Shown here: positions 1 to 6,232 of the stretch, one piece after another
How the letters are laid out: every line of letters starts with the position of its first letter
How positions within the stretch are numbered: the stretch's first letter is position 1
NCBI GenBank assembly: GCA_937900045.1
Contig: CALCEB010000266.1
Span: 1-6,391 of the forward strand
Origin: an uncultured Acidobacteriota bacterium
GTDB taxonomy: Bacteria > Acidobacteriota > Terriglobia > UBA7540
Length of the DNA: 6,391 nucleotides
Direction: 5' to 3'
The notes under the pieces: generated by a model
The model's database searches: none
What the model saw: the letters and a program-made list of their open reading frames with translations, nothing else
What the model was told of the DNA's origin: nothing
Translations under genes and position numbers: made by a program

Positions 1-31
1 CCTCCGATGGCTTTTCGAGAGGTGGCCCGAG

Positions 32-757
32 ATGAGCGCCCTTTTGATGCATGCGTTGCAATACGCCGGTTACTGTGTGGAGATCATGTTGGGCGCGGCC
101 CTAGTACTGAACCGGCGCTGGCGAAGGGTTAAGGGCTTTTCCATTTATGTATTCGGTCTCTTGTGTTCTGACGCCGTCCTCCGTCCAGTAGTGCTCTACA
201 GGTTTGGCTGGAGTTCCTCGGAGTACCGTTACGTTTACTGGTCCACCGACGTCTTGCTGACACTCGGAGCCTTCCTTCTAATATCCTGTTTTTTCAAGCG
301 GGCTTGCGAGGACAAGGACGAATTGTGGGCCATTTTACGCCGCGGTCTCTATGTCGTTTTTGTCATCGTCCTGGTAGTTTCCTTCTACTCATTTTCACAG
401 GATCACTCGAAAGCCTTTGCCAGCTTTATTCTTAATTTCCAACAAAACCTTTATTTTGTTTGCTTGGTTCTGAATACTCTGCTGTATATCATGATGCAGC
501 AAATAGTCTGCTCAGATGACTACCTGGGTCTTCTGGTGTGCGGCCTGGGAATACAGTTTGCGGGCCCCGCAGCCAGCTTCGCGCTGATTCATCTTACTCC
601 GGGCGACCACTCCTTTGTTACCCTGGCCTACTACGTAGGTCCTATGTGTACTCTTGGAATGCTACTGTCCTGGCTGTACGCTGTTACCCGGGAGCCTCAA
701 TTAATTCCGGTCAGAGCTCCCCGAAGGCGTCACCAAGTTCCGGTTCTTGCTGAATGA
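32..757 (+). CDS. Uncharacterised integral membrane protein, about seven TM segments
   Basis: I do not recognise a named family, and no function can be assigned. The 241-residue product is strongly hydrophobic, with likely membrane segments near residues 9-26, 36-56, 68-88, 104-121, 138-156, 164-186 and 196-217. The connecting loops are basic or acidic (NRRWRRVKG at 27-35, KRACEDKDE at 89-97), and the C-terminal tail is positively charged (RAPRRRHQ at 228-235). The tail and the first loop probably lie in the cytoplasm. I see no catalytic motif, signal peptide or soluble domain. The ATG is preceded by a good ribosome binding site, GAGGTGG at 19-25, six bases upstream. The TGA stop overlaps a downstream ATG (ATGA at 754-757), and the next gene follows closely, so the two are probably cotranscribed. 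From memory, Acidobacteriota carry many small seven-TM proteins of this layout with no known role. The reading frame is secure; the function is unknown. Confidence 0.8.
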   Translation: MSALLMHALQYAGYCVEIMLGAALVLNRRWRRVKGFSIYVFGLLCSDAVLRPVVLYRFGWSSSEYRYVYWSTDVLLTLGAFLLISCFFKRACEDKDELWAILRRGLYVVFVIVLVVSFYSFSQDHSKAFASFILNFQQNLYFVCLVLNTLLYIMMQQIVCSDDYLGLLVCGLGIQFAGPAASFALIHLTPGDHSFVTLAYYVGPMCTLGMLLSWLYAVTREPQLIPVRAPRRRHQVPVLAE

Positions 758-784
758 TTGCGTATGGTGTTTACTGTCTTGAAT

Positions 785-789
785 GAGGT
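785..789 (+). promoter_or_regulatory. Ribosome binding site deciding the start of the anchored protein gene
   Basis: GAGGT lies seven bases upstream of the ATG at 797. The in-frame alternatives, TTG at 758 and ATG at 764, have no comparable Shine-Dalgarno sequence because they lie at the 3' end of the preceding gene. This site favours the 797 start. Confidence 0.55.
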
Positions 790-796
790 TCCGAAA

Positions 797-1273
797 ATGG
801 TCCTGGCCACTATGATTTTGATTACGTCCACGGCACTCTTGTTCTATTACCTCCAGAGCGCCTGTGAGAAGGTCCTGCAGAGGGAGTTTGTCCATGAATT
901 TTTCCATGCGATTGTGAACGCCAACCGCCTGGAATTCCCTTTTGTTCGGCAGGCCATCGAGGAGTTCAACGCTCCGTTGGACTACGAACAATTCAGGATG
1001 CAGTTGAAGTGTGACTTCCTGGCGCTCACCTATTTGCTCAAAAACGCTGCCAACGAAAAACAGCGGCTTTCGCGGGATGAAAGGATGTTAACTGTTTACT
1101 TTCAGTTTCTGTCCTTTATCCTGTCGATCTTTCACTGGTTTGGCGTTGGGGAAAAATCCTTTTTCCTGAGGCTGATTTCCATCCTTCAATATTTCGGAAA
1201 CGTTTTGGGCGAGAGGGTCAGCAAAGTCCGTTTTGGAAATATTACGGCGTCCGAATACTTGCTCAGTCTGTAA
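797..1273 (+). CDS. Small membrane-anchored helical protein of unknown function
   Basis: The product is 158 residues long from the ATG at 797, chosen because GAGGT stands just upstream. An in-frame TTG at 758, directly abutting the previous stop, would add 13 residues (MRMVFTVLNEVPK). Residues 2-19 form a hydrophobic helix (VLATMILITSTALLFYYL), best read as an uncleaved membrane anchor. A charged, probably helical cytoplasmic domain follows, with the segment FFHAIVNANRLEFPFVRQAI at 35-54. A second hydrophobic stretch at 98-114 may touch or cross the membrane. No enzymatic motif is visible. The gene sits directly behind the seven-TM protein gene and ahead of a strong terminator, so the two probably form a dicistronic unit and may act together in the membrane; that link is inference. 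From memory, similar short anchored proteins occur in acidobacterial genomes without an assigned role. Confidence 0.72.
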   Translation: MVLATMILITSTALLFYYLQSACEKVLQREFVHEFFHAIVNANRLEFPFVRQAIEEFNAPLDYEQFRMQLKCDFLALTYLLKNAANEKQRLSRDERMLTVYFQFLSFILSIFHWFGVGEKSFFLRLISILQYFGNVLGERVSKVRFGNITASEYLLSL

Positions 1274-1295
1274 GTTGAGCCGCCGTCTGAAAACG

Positions 1296-1336
1296 TCCCC
1301 AGGGTTTCTTTCAGGAGCCCTGGGGAAATCGTTTTT
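1296..1336 (+). terminator. Intrinsic terminator of the two-gene membrane unit
   Basis: TCCCCAGGG at 1296-1304 pairs perfectly with CCCTGGGGA at 1318-1326, giving a nine-base-pair GC-rich stem with a 13-base loop. A run of five T (1332-1336) follows six bases after the stem. It lies 22 bases past the stop codon of the anchored protein gene, which is the right place to end that transcript. Confidence 0.75.
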
Positions 1337-1338
1337 GC

Positions 1339-1357
1339 GACGGGGCAGGTTCCCGTC
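1339..1357. other. Short hairpin after the terminator
   Basis: GACGGG at 1339-1344 pairs with CCCGTC at 1352-1357 around a seven-base loop. No T tract follows on the + strand. On the - strand the hairpin is followed, after a few bases, by a short A-rich stretch rather than T. It could be an auxiliary structure, or chance. Confidence 0.3.
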
Positions 1358-1395
1358 CGCCAACCCAAGAAATTCTGACATCTTTCCAGCCTGAG

Positions 1396-1426
1396 GCTAG
1401 ATAAAGACGTTTAAAATTTGTCTAGC
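1396..1426. other. A/T-rich stem-loop
   Basis: GCTAGATAAA at 1396-1405 pairs with TTTGTCTAGC at 1417-1426. This is ten pairs including one G-T wobble, around an 11-base loop that contains TTTAAA. The stem is too A/T-rich, and the following T run (TTTC) too short, for a typical terminator. It lies just left of the REPIN-like element and could be a remnant of another repeat or a protein binding site. Function unknown. Confidence 0.35.
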
Positions 1427-1439
1427 TTTCACAACGGAC

Positions 1440-1549
1440 GGTAGTGGGTCAGTTTGCTGTAGCGGCGCTCTATGAGCGCCGGAAACTGTTGAGAAATAAA
1501 GTTCGGCGGTCACAGACCGCCGCTACAGCAACCAAACTGCACCACTACC
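1440..1549. repeat. REPIN-like element: two inverted REP hairpins inside an outer inverted repeat
   Basis: The left half contains GTAG (1459-1462) and then the perfect hairpin CGGCGCTC-TAT-GAGCGCCG (1463-1481). The right half is its inverted counterpart: CGGCGGTC-ACA-GACCGCCG (1504-1522) and then CTAC (1523-1526), which is GTAG on the other strand. Outside these, GGTAGTGG (1440-1447) pairs with CCACTACC (1542-1549), and CAGTTTG (1450-1456) pairs with CAAACTG (1533-1539). The right arm carries four extra bases between CAAACTG and the REP. In one orientation the two hairpins differ by a C-to-G change in the 5' arm that is compensated by G-to-C in the 3' arm. A GTAG or GGAG foot beside a hairpin, paired in inverted orientation, is the known design of REP elements mobilised by RAYT (TnpA_REP) transposases. 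No transposase gene is present in this window, so mobilisation in trans is inferred. Confidence 0.72.
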
Positions 1550-1568
1550 CCACGGACCTGCCTCGGTT

Positions 1569-1643
1569 GTCATCCCCGCGCACGGGCTGGGCTCCCGATC
1601 CCGACTCCCCGCTTTTCGCGGGGACAAGCTTCGCGGCAATGAC
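1569..1643. repeat. Short palindromic intergenic element with GTCAT/ATGAC ends
   Basis: GTCATCCCCGCG at 1569-1580 and CGCGGCAATGAC at 1632-1643 form imperfect terminal inverted repeats (10 of 12 bases). Inside them, TCCCCGC at 1606-1612 pairs with GCGGGGA at 1618-1624 around the loop TTTTC. The design resembles the widespread dispersed repeats built on GTCATTCCCGCG and GCGGGAAT seen in many bacterial genomes, which are probably non-autonomous mobile sequences. Only one copy is visible here, so the family assignment is inference. It lies 19 bp from the REPIN-like element. Confidence 0.55.
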
Positions 1644-1823
1644 GACGCCGGGCTTGATGGATCGTGACGCTTCGGGCATAACGTTGTAACCTCAAAAGGG
1701 CGGTCGTTGAGCACTTTCTGTTGAACATTGGGGATGAGAATCTGACTGGCTCAGCGTCCATCTCTCCTTTAAGTGCAATAAAGATCCCGTGTTTTTGCGC
1801 GTGAGGATGGCAAGCGTTGTGAA
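1644..1823. other. Gene-free spacer next to the selA stop
   Basis: This stretch lies between the palindromic element and the 3' end of selA. I see no convincing gene, RNA or terminator. A - strand frame starting at 1761 has a GGAG close to its ATG but runs straight into the repeat element, so it is not accepted. No clear intrinsic terminator for selA is visible here. Confidence 0.4.
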
Positions 1824-3227
1824 TTACCCGGTCATGGATTGGAAGGCTCGGAAAATTTCTTCTTCCTCACTACAAAGAACAGTTCGCAGATCGAGAAGTA
1901 GCCGGTTTTCTTCGACGCGGGAAACGATCGGCGGGTTGTTCCGGCGCAACGATTGGGCCAAGTCCTGGGGACTCATGTTGAGGTGGGTTATTGCAATCAG
2001 GGTGGTGGGAAGGAATTCACCGGGAGTTGAACCGCCGCCAGCAACTGATTCACCATCGCCGAGGCTGACAGAAAAACCATCCAGCCCGGCAAGCCGCCGG
2101 GACAGGAGTTCGGCGCGGGCCGTAATTTCCCTTTTGCTAGCCTGAATCATGCGCTGCGCCGGTATGCCCTGGAAGTCCTCCCGCAGGTAAAGCGCGATGG
2201 TGGCTTGCAGTGCGGCGATGGTCAGCTTATCAACTCGAACGGCACGGAAGAGCGGATTGGTCCGGATTCGGTCGAGTAATTCCCGCTTACCCAGGATGAT
2301 GCCGGATTGAGGTCCGCCCAGCAATTTGTCTCCGCTAAAGGTGACGATATCGGCGCCCACCCTAAGGCTCTTGCTTACTACCGGCTCATCCTGCAATCCC
2401 AACCATCTCAAATCTGTCAGGCAACCACTCCCCAGGTCTTCGACCAGCACAACACCTTGGTGAGCGGCTAGGGCGGCAAGGTCTTCGACTTCCGGCCGCT
2501 CTGTAAACCCGACCATCCGGAAGTTGCTGGGATGAACTCGCAGAATCACTCGAGTTTTCTCATTCAAGGCCTGAGCATAATCGGAAATTCTGGTCCGGTT
2601 GGTAGTCCCCACTTCGCGCAGAATGCAGCCACTCTTGGCGCATATTTCCGGGATTCGAAAAGATCCGCCGATTTCGATCAGCTCGCCGCGAGAAACAACC
2701 ACTTCAGATCCTTCCGCCAGCGCATTCAAGGTCAGGAAGAGTGCGGCGGCATTGTTGTTCACCACCAAGGTGCTCTCCGCGCCAAGGAGTTCGCGGAAGA
2801 GGTGTTCTGTGTGTGAATCACGCTTTCCCCTCAATCCTTTCTCGAGATCGAATTCCAGATTGGAATAATTACCAGCAACCTCCAGGACTTGTTTGAGAGC
2901 TTCCTGGGCCAGTGGGGCACGGCCCAAATTGGTATGAAGGACGACGCCGGTAGCGTTGATGACCCTGCGCAGAGACGGTTGGGTTGAGCCCTCAACCTTC
3001 CGAAGGACTTCCGCCTCCAGCGCCTCCAGCGTCATTTCTGCAGAGGCATTCTGCCGGAGTTTCTCTCGAAAATCATCTAGGACCTTCCGGATGGCGCGGA
3101 CTACCGGGGGGTGGCCAAAGCGGGATTCAAGCGCGCGGACTGTCTTGCGGTTAAGCATTAATTCGACGGGCGGAATCTGCCGCAGCGCGGCGTGATCTTG
3201 ACCGGCATGGGTCTCTTTGAAGGTCAT
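1824..3227 (-). CDS. selA: L-seryl-tRNA(Sec) selenium transferase (selenocysteine synthase)
   Basis: SelA is a cytoplasmic PLP enzyme. It converts Ser-tRNA(Sec) to Sec-tRNA(Sec) using selenophosphate, and so supplies selenocysteine for UGA decoding by SelB. From the ATG at 3227 the product has 467 residues, close to the 463 of E. coli SelA. Family hallmarks in order: LRQIPPVELML near the N-terminus (tRNA-binding domain), INATGVVLHTNLGRA around 90-104, VNNNAAAL at 156-163, SRGELIEIGGSFRIP at 179-193, GTTNRT at 207-212, DLGSG at 264-268, and SGDKLLGGPQSG at 298-309. K301 in the last motif is the PLP-binding lysine (K295 in E. coli). An in-frame GTG at 3278 would add 17 residues. It has GGAGGC some 14 bases upstream, but the longer N-terminus has no counterpart in the family. 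No frameshift or missing key residue is seen. selB is not adjacent: the gene's 3' side is the repeat-rich spacer, so selA appears to be transcribed alone. Confidence 0.95.
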   Translation of the reverse strand: MTFKETHAGQDHAALRQIPPVELMLNRKTVRALESRFGHPPVVRAIRKVLDDFREKLRQNASAEMTLEALEAEVLRKVEGSTQPSLRRVINATGVVLHTNLGRAPLAQEALKQVLEVAGNYSNLEFDLEKGLRGKRDSHTEHLFRELLGAESTLVVNNNAAALFLTLNALAEGSEVVVSRGELIEIGGSFRIPEICAKSGCILREVGTTNRTRISDYAQALNEKTRVILRVHPSNFRMVGFTERPEVEDLAALAAHQGVVLVEDLGSGCLTDLRWLGLQDEPVVSKSLRVGADIVTFSGDKLLGGPQSGIILGKRELLDRIRTNPLFRAVRVDKLTIAALQATIALYLREDFQGIPAQRMIQASKREITARAELLSRRLAGLDGFSVSLGDGESVAGGGSTPGEFLPTTLIAITHLNMSPQDLAQSLRRNNPPIVSRVEENRLLLDLRTVLCSEEEEIFRAFQSMTG

Positions 3228-3528
3228 GGGGTTTCCACTTCTATCTTCTCTGAAAAAGCCTCCCGGAATCAAGGACACCGCATGCTTTGACTGCCTCCGA
3301 TCATAGGCTGAACCCGATTGGTAAATCCGCAGAGCTCAAGACGGGTTGCCGGATGGAAGGGAAGACAGGGGGGACTGAGCTTGGAAAGGAATTCGTGCCG
3401 GAAACAGGCTTTCATCACTGGAGGTTGAGAGTAAAATGACGGTTCTAATCAGATGCGGCATTGTTCAGGAAATTCGATTGGCGTCGAACGGAAGGCTTTA
3501 GGAAGAAGCCGAGGAGTTTCAAATGGCT
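3228..3528. other. Spacer between selA and the GT-C/TPR gene
   Basis: About 300 bases lie between the two - strand genes. They contain the alternative selA start (GTG at 3278), a candidate -10 box (3300-3305) and a 21-codon + strand frame (3436-3501) behind a GGAGG. A weak five-pair hairpin, GGCTT (3494-3498) with AAGCC (3506-3510), lies just downstream of the GT-C/TPR stop but has no good T tract on the - strand. No tRNA or other RNA gene is apparent; in particular there is no tRNA(Sec). Confidence 0.4.
3300..3305 (-). promoter_or_regulatory. Candidate -10 box upstream of selA
   Basis: Read on the - strand this is TATGAT, five of six matches to TATAAT. Transcription from here would start near 3293, about 65 bases before the ATG at 3227 and only about 15 before the GTG at 3278. 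No good -35 box is seen at the right spacing (GATTTA is the best at 16 bp), so the call is tentative. Confidence 0.25.
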
Positions 3529-5388
3529 CTATTGCTTGGACAAGAGGTTGCGGACCTGCGCGGCGGATTTTGTATCGCCAGCATCTTTCAGTGCCTCCGC
3601 TTCCTCCGTGTAGGCTGCACGGAGAGTCGGATCAATCAGCCTCGCAGCGCGAAGCTGTTCAGCAGCCTGCGTGTAAAAGCCCTTCTTTAACCAACACGTT
3701 CCGAGGTAGAAATGCAATGAAGAATTCATCGGATCAAGGCTTACAGCTTTTTCGAAGTATGACGCGGCGAGTGTGTAATCCCTTCGAGGGAAATAAATTG
3801 CCCCCAGGGCTTGATAAGCCTCACTGAAATTGGGAATCACGTGGATCGCCTGCTGGAAGTGACGGATAGCTTTCTCATTGTTACCGCTTCGTTCGCTATC
3901 CTGCCCGAGGCCGATTAAGGCCTCGTAAGAGGTAGGGTTGACCGGACGGGAGCTGGCCCGGTTGAGCTCTATGGCTTCACGATATTCGTGGTCGGCGCCG
4001 GTCAAGTCCCCGAAGCGGTAAGCCAGCTTCCAGCCCTCTACGAGATGGAGCGCCGCATTGTCCGGGTACAGATTCATGGAATATCTCGTTAAGGTCTGGT
4101 CGCTTTGCCATGCGGGTAAAACGCGAGTGGTTTCGAGTGCCCAGACGGCCGCCACGAGGAGTACCAGTCCTATCCCCAGCCGCCCACAGCGGAGCTTGAA
4201 GACGTCAAAGTTGGCGTACCCAGTTGCAAGACCCGCAATCGCCAGGCAGAGGCCTACTGAGGGAATATAGGAAAACCGGTCGGCGACATAGGGAATGCTT
4301 AGCTGGTGAATGTCGAGGCATGGGAGCAGAGTTATGAGCCACCAGCTTACCAGGAAGGCGATGAGAGGAATTCGGCTCCTAGAGAGAATGGCTACGGCCA
4401 CCAACAAAAGGGCGATCCATGTCCACGGTGCATGGAGGCTGGCGGTGGGTGTGAAGGTGCGGAACATGCTGAGACGAACGGGAAAAAAGAAAATTTTGGC
4501 ATTCTCGCCGAGCAGTCCCAATGCAGAAGAGAGAACATTAAAACCAATCCGGCCGTGGCCTCCCAGCAGATGCCCTAATGCCGCGATTCGAATGGCCGCG
4601 GTAACTCCCATCGCGACGCCGCAAAACGCCAGCGCCAAGGCTCGATTTTTCCAACTTCCAGCGCGGGTTTCAACTGGCTTGAAAAACCAACAGGCTACAA
4701 GAATTAATGGGAAGCTCACAGCGGCTTCTTTGAAGAATAAAGAAGGGAAGAAGGCCAACGCGGTCAATCCGTAGCCGCGGGCCCGGTGTTGGGATGTTTC
4801 CTCCGTTCGGAGAAAAAGCAGGAAAGCCAAGAGGTAAAAGAATCCGAAGCCCAGGTCGGGAAGCGCAGCGACCCAAGCCACCGCTTCAACGTGCAGGGGA
4901 TGAGCGATCCAGAGAAGAGCGGCAAGAAAAGCGGGTAAGCGTCTTCCCAAGAGGCGGATGCCGATGTAGAAAACCAACACGGCGCTGGCGCTATAGAAAA
5001 CCAGATTGAGCAAATGGAATGCTAATGGCTGCGGACCCGCCAGGCGATCGAGGAACCAATAGCAGAGGATTTGAAGAGGCCTATAGAAATTGGCCTGGAC
5101 GGCCTTGCCCTTGAACGACCACACCGAAGTGGTGAAGATTCGTGTCCACAGGTGTGGGTTGCGAACATAAGGGTTTTGAAGCACCTGCTCCCCATCGTCG
5201 GAGACGAAGTCAAATCCCAAGGTGCGTCCGTAAAGACAGAAAGCGGTGAGGGCAAGCAAGACTGGAGCAAGCCATCGCGCCTGGGTGATGGCAGTGAGGT
5301 CCTCACCAGAAAAATAGCGGTGATTGGAAGCAGATGGTTGCAACGTTCCTTCAGCGGAGCGCATGGGTGAACCGGGGGCGAGTCTCAT
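3529..5388 (-). CDS. TMTC-like GT-C membrane protein with C-terminal TPR domain (putative glycosyltransferase)
   Basis: From the ATG at 5388 the product has 619 residues. The first TM helix is at about 39-56 (WLAPVLLALTAFCLYGRT region), followed by FVSDDGEQVLQNP with the acidic pair D64-D65. Next come FYRPLQ near 101-106, HPLHVEAVAWVA at 163-174, FFKEAAVSFPL near 218-228 and ADRFSYIPSVG near 369-379. Several further TM helices lie in between, up to about residue 420. These match the landmarks of bacterial relatives of the TMTC O-mannosyltransferases: a GT-C fold with an acidic pair in the first extracytoplasmic loop. After the last helix come three clear TPRs (about 487-520, 522-554, 556-588), plus a degenerate one on each side, probably outside the cytoplasm. 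A lipid-linked sugar donor is expected from the fold; the acceptor is unknown. The frame extends upstream to a TTG at 5529 overlapping the methyltransferase stop. That extension looks non-coding, and ATG 5388 or 5364 is preferred, although neither has a strong ribosome binding site. Confidence 0.8.
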   Translation of the reverse strand: MRLAPGSPMRSAEGTLQPSASNHRYFSGEDLTAITQARWLAPVLLALTAFCLYGRTLGFDFVSDDGEQVLQNPYVRNPHLWTRIFTTSVWSFKGKAVQANFYRPLQILCYWFLDRLAGPQPLAFHLLNLVFYSASAVLVFYIGIRLLGRRLPAFLAALLWIAHPLHVEAVAWVAALPDLGFGFFYLLAFLLFLRTEETSQHRARGYGLTALAFFPSLFFKEAAVSFPLILVACWFFKPVETRAGSWKNRALALAFCGVAMGVTAAIRIAALGHLLGGHGRIGFNVLSSALGLLGENAKIFFFPVRLSMFRTFTPTASLHAPWTWIALLLVAVAILSRSRIPLIAFLVSWWLITLLPCLDIHQLSIPYVADRFSYIPSVGLCLAIAGLATGYANFDVFKLRCGRLGIGLVLLVAAVWALETTRVLPAWQSDQTLTRYSMNLYPDNAALHLVEGWKLAYRFGDLTGADHEYREAIELNRASSRPVNPTSYEALIGLGQDSERSGNNEKAIRHFQQAIHVIPNFSEAYQALGAIYFPRRDYTLAASYFEKAVSLDPMNSSLHFYLGTCWLKKGFYTQAAEQLRAARLIDPTLRAAYTEEAEALKDAGDTKSAAQVRNLLSKQ

Positions 5389-5419
5389 GCTTGTTGGGCC
5401 AGCGACCGGCCCTTCAAGA

Positions 5420-5425
5420 GTTATA
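5420..5425 (-). promoter_or_regulatory. Candidate -10 box for the GT-C/TPR gene
   Basis: Read on the - strand this is TATAAC, five of six matches to the -10 consensus, about 30 bases before the ATG at 5388. A -35 box is poor (CTTGTT at 15 bp spacing). If real, it would make a start at 5388 or 5364 more likely than the upstream TTG, and would make the gene at least partly independent of the methyltransferase gene. Confidence 0.22.
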
Positions 5426-5522
5426 TCGGCAAAATAGGGAAACAAGCGGAGGTTTAACAAATTCGTTTTTCCATGTGTGGAGCCCTTTGTGACTTTCAAG
5501 CAAGCCGATGGTTGCCCTCCAA

Positions 5523-6227
5523 TCAGCAAGGTGAAGCCGGTTTCGTCCCGTGGACCAGAAGCGCGCCCTCGCGCTTGAAAGCCCGCAGTTGTTCCGCATC
5601 ACGAAACCAGCGCCCCGTGTAAACTTCGGGGGTGGGAGAGTCGTCTGGGATCCGCCGGTGAGCTACCTCGGTAAATCCCGCATCCTGAAAGAGATTTGCC
5701 CATTCCTCGGCCCAGAGCAAGTGAGTGGGAATATCCAAGATCGCTCCCCATTGGTGACAGTGGAGGTTATCGCAATAATAATTGATTAAGATCCATGCCA
5801 CGCCGGAAGGCCGCAGCACACGGTAGATTTCTTTCATGCCGGCCGCAGGATCGGGCCAGTAATAGGCGGATTCGACGGAAAGGACTTTGGTGAACTCTTC
5901 GTCCTGCCGAGGAATTTGGCTCACACTGCCTGTCACGAATTCGGCATTCGCATGCCCTGCGCAAGCCTGCGCGGCGCGCCGGACCATCTCCGTCGCAACA
6001 TCTATGCCCACAATGCGGCCTTTGGTTAGCAGTGGGGCGATTCGGCGGACGAGCCATCCCGTTCCGCAGCCCACGTCCAGAACGGAGTCGTACGGCCGGA
6101 ACTTGACCAGCTCCAGCACCGGCAGCACAATTGGAAGATGCTCGTGCTCCATGTGCTCGCCGCGGCCAGCTTCCGCCCAGCGGTTGAATTCCGCTCGCAC
6201 ATGATGCTCAGAGACATCGGGTTCCAT
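5523..6227 (-). CDS. Class I SAM-dependent methyltransferase (Methyltransf_11 type)
   Basis: The 234-residue product is a soluble Rossmann-fold methyltransferase. Motif I is VLDVGCGTG at 49-57, which binds SAM. The acidic residue at the end of strand 2 is D76 in GIDVATEM. A motif near 94-105 (AEFVTGSVSQIP) should contact the adenine. Strand 4 is VLSVESAYYWPD at 115-126, and the post-motif VLRPSGV at 137-143 is typical of the UbiE/Methyltransf_11 group. The C-terminal part (LWAEEWANLFQDAGFTEV) is the usual last strand region. The substrate cannot be read from the sequence. The ATG at 6227 is chosen because GGGGAGGA lies five bases upstream. The frame is open further, to 6311, but those 28 residues (MFVRENLMRSRRAWC...) look untranslated. 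The GT-C/TPR gene follows on the same strand 134 bp after this stop, so they may share a transcript. I recall acidobacterial methyltransferases with the same EFNRWAEAGRGE start. Confidence 0.88.
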   Translation of the reverse strand: MEPDVSEHHVRAEFNRWAEAGRGEHMEHEHLPIVLPVLELVKFRPYDSVLDVGCGTGWLVRRIAPLLTKGRIVGIDVATEMVRRAAQACAGHANAEFVTGSVSQIPRQDEEFTKVLSVESAYYWPDPAAGMKEIYRVLRPSGVAWILINYYCDNLHCHQWGAILDIPTHLLWAEEWANLFQDAGFTEVAHRRIPDDSPTPEVYTGRWFRDAEQLRAFKREGALLVHGTKPASPC

Positions 6228-6232
6228 TGGAA

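Noticed and set aside
1088..1381. A 97-codon - strand frame across the end of the anchored protein gene and its terminator
   Set aside because: It is antisense to a better gene and passes through the terminator hairpin; the peptide is low in recognisable structure.
1440..1549. CRISPR array made of the two similar hairpins
   Set aside because: There are only two units, in inverted rather than direct orientation, with no spacer series and no cas gene nearby.
1570..1761. A 63-codon - strand frame with GGAG close to its ATG, downstream of selA
   Set aside because: It runs into the GTCAT/ATGAC repeat element, the Shine-Dalgarno spacing is only about two bases, and the peptide looks like random translation.
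3279..3528. tRNA(Sec) gene next to selA
   Set aside because: No GGTTCGA-type T-arm with a matching acceptor stem or the long variable arm could be found on either strand.
3453..3827. A 124-codon + strand frame opposite the TPR region
   Set aside because: It is antisense to the well-supported TPR coding sequence, has no ribosome binding site, and its peptide is rich in R, S and P as expected for a shadow frame.
5389..5529. N-terminal extension of the GT-C/TPR gene to a TTG overlapping the methyltransferase stop
   Set aside because: The extension (LIGGQPSACLKVTKGSTHG...) shows no family-like residues or signal sequence, the TTG has no ribosome binding site, and family members start shortly before the first membrane helix.
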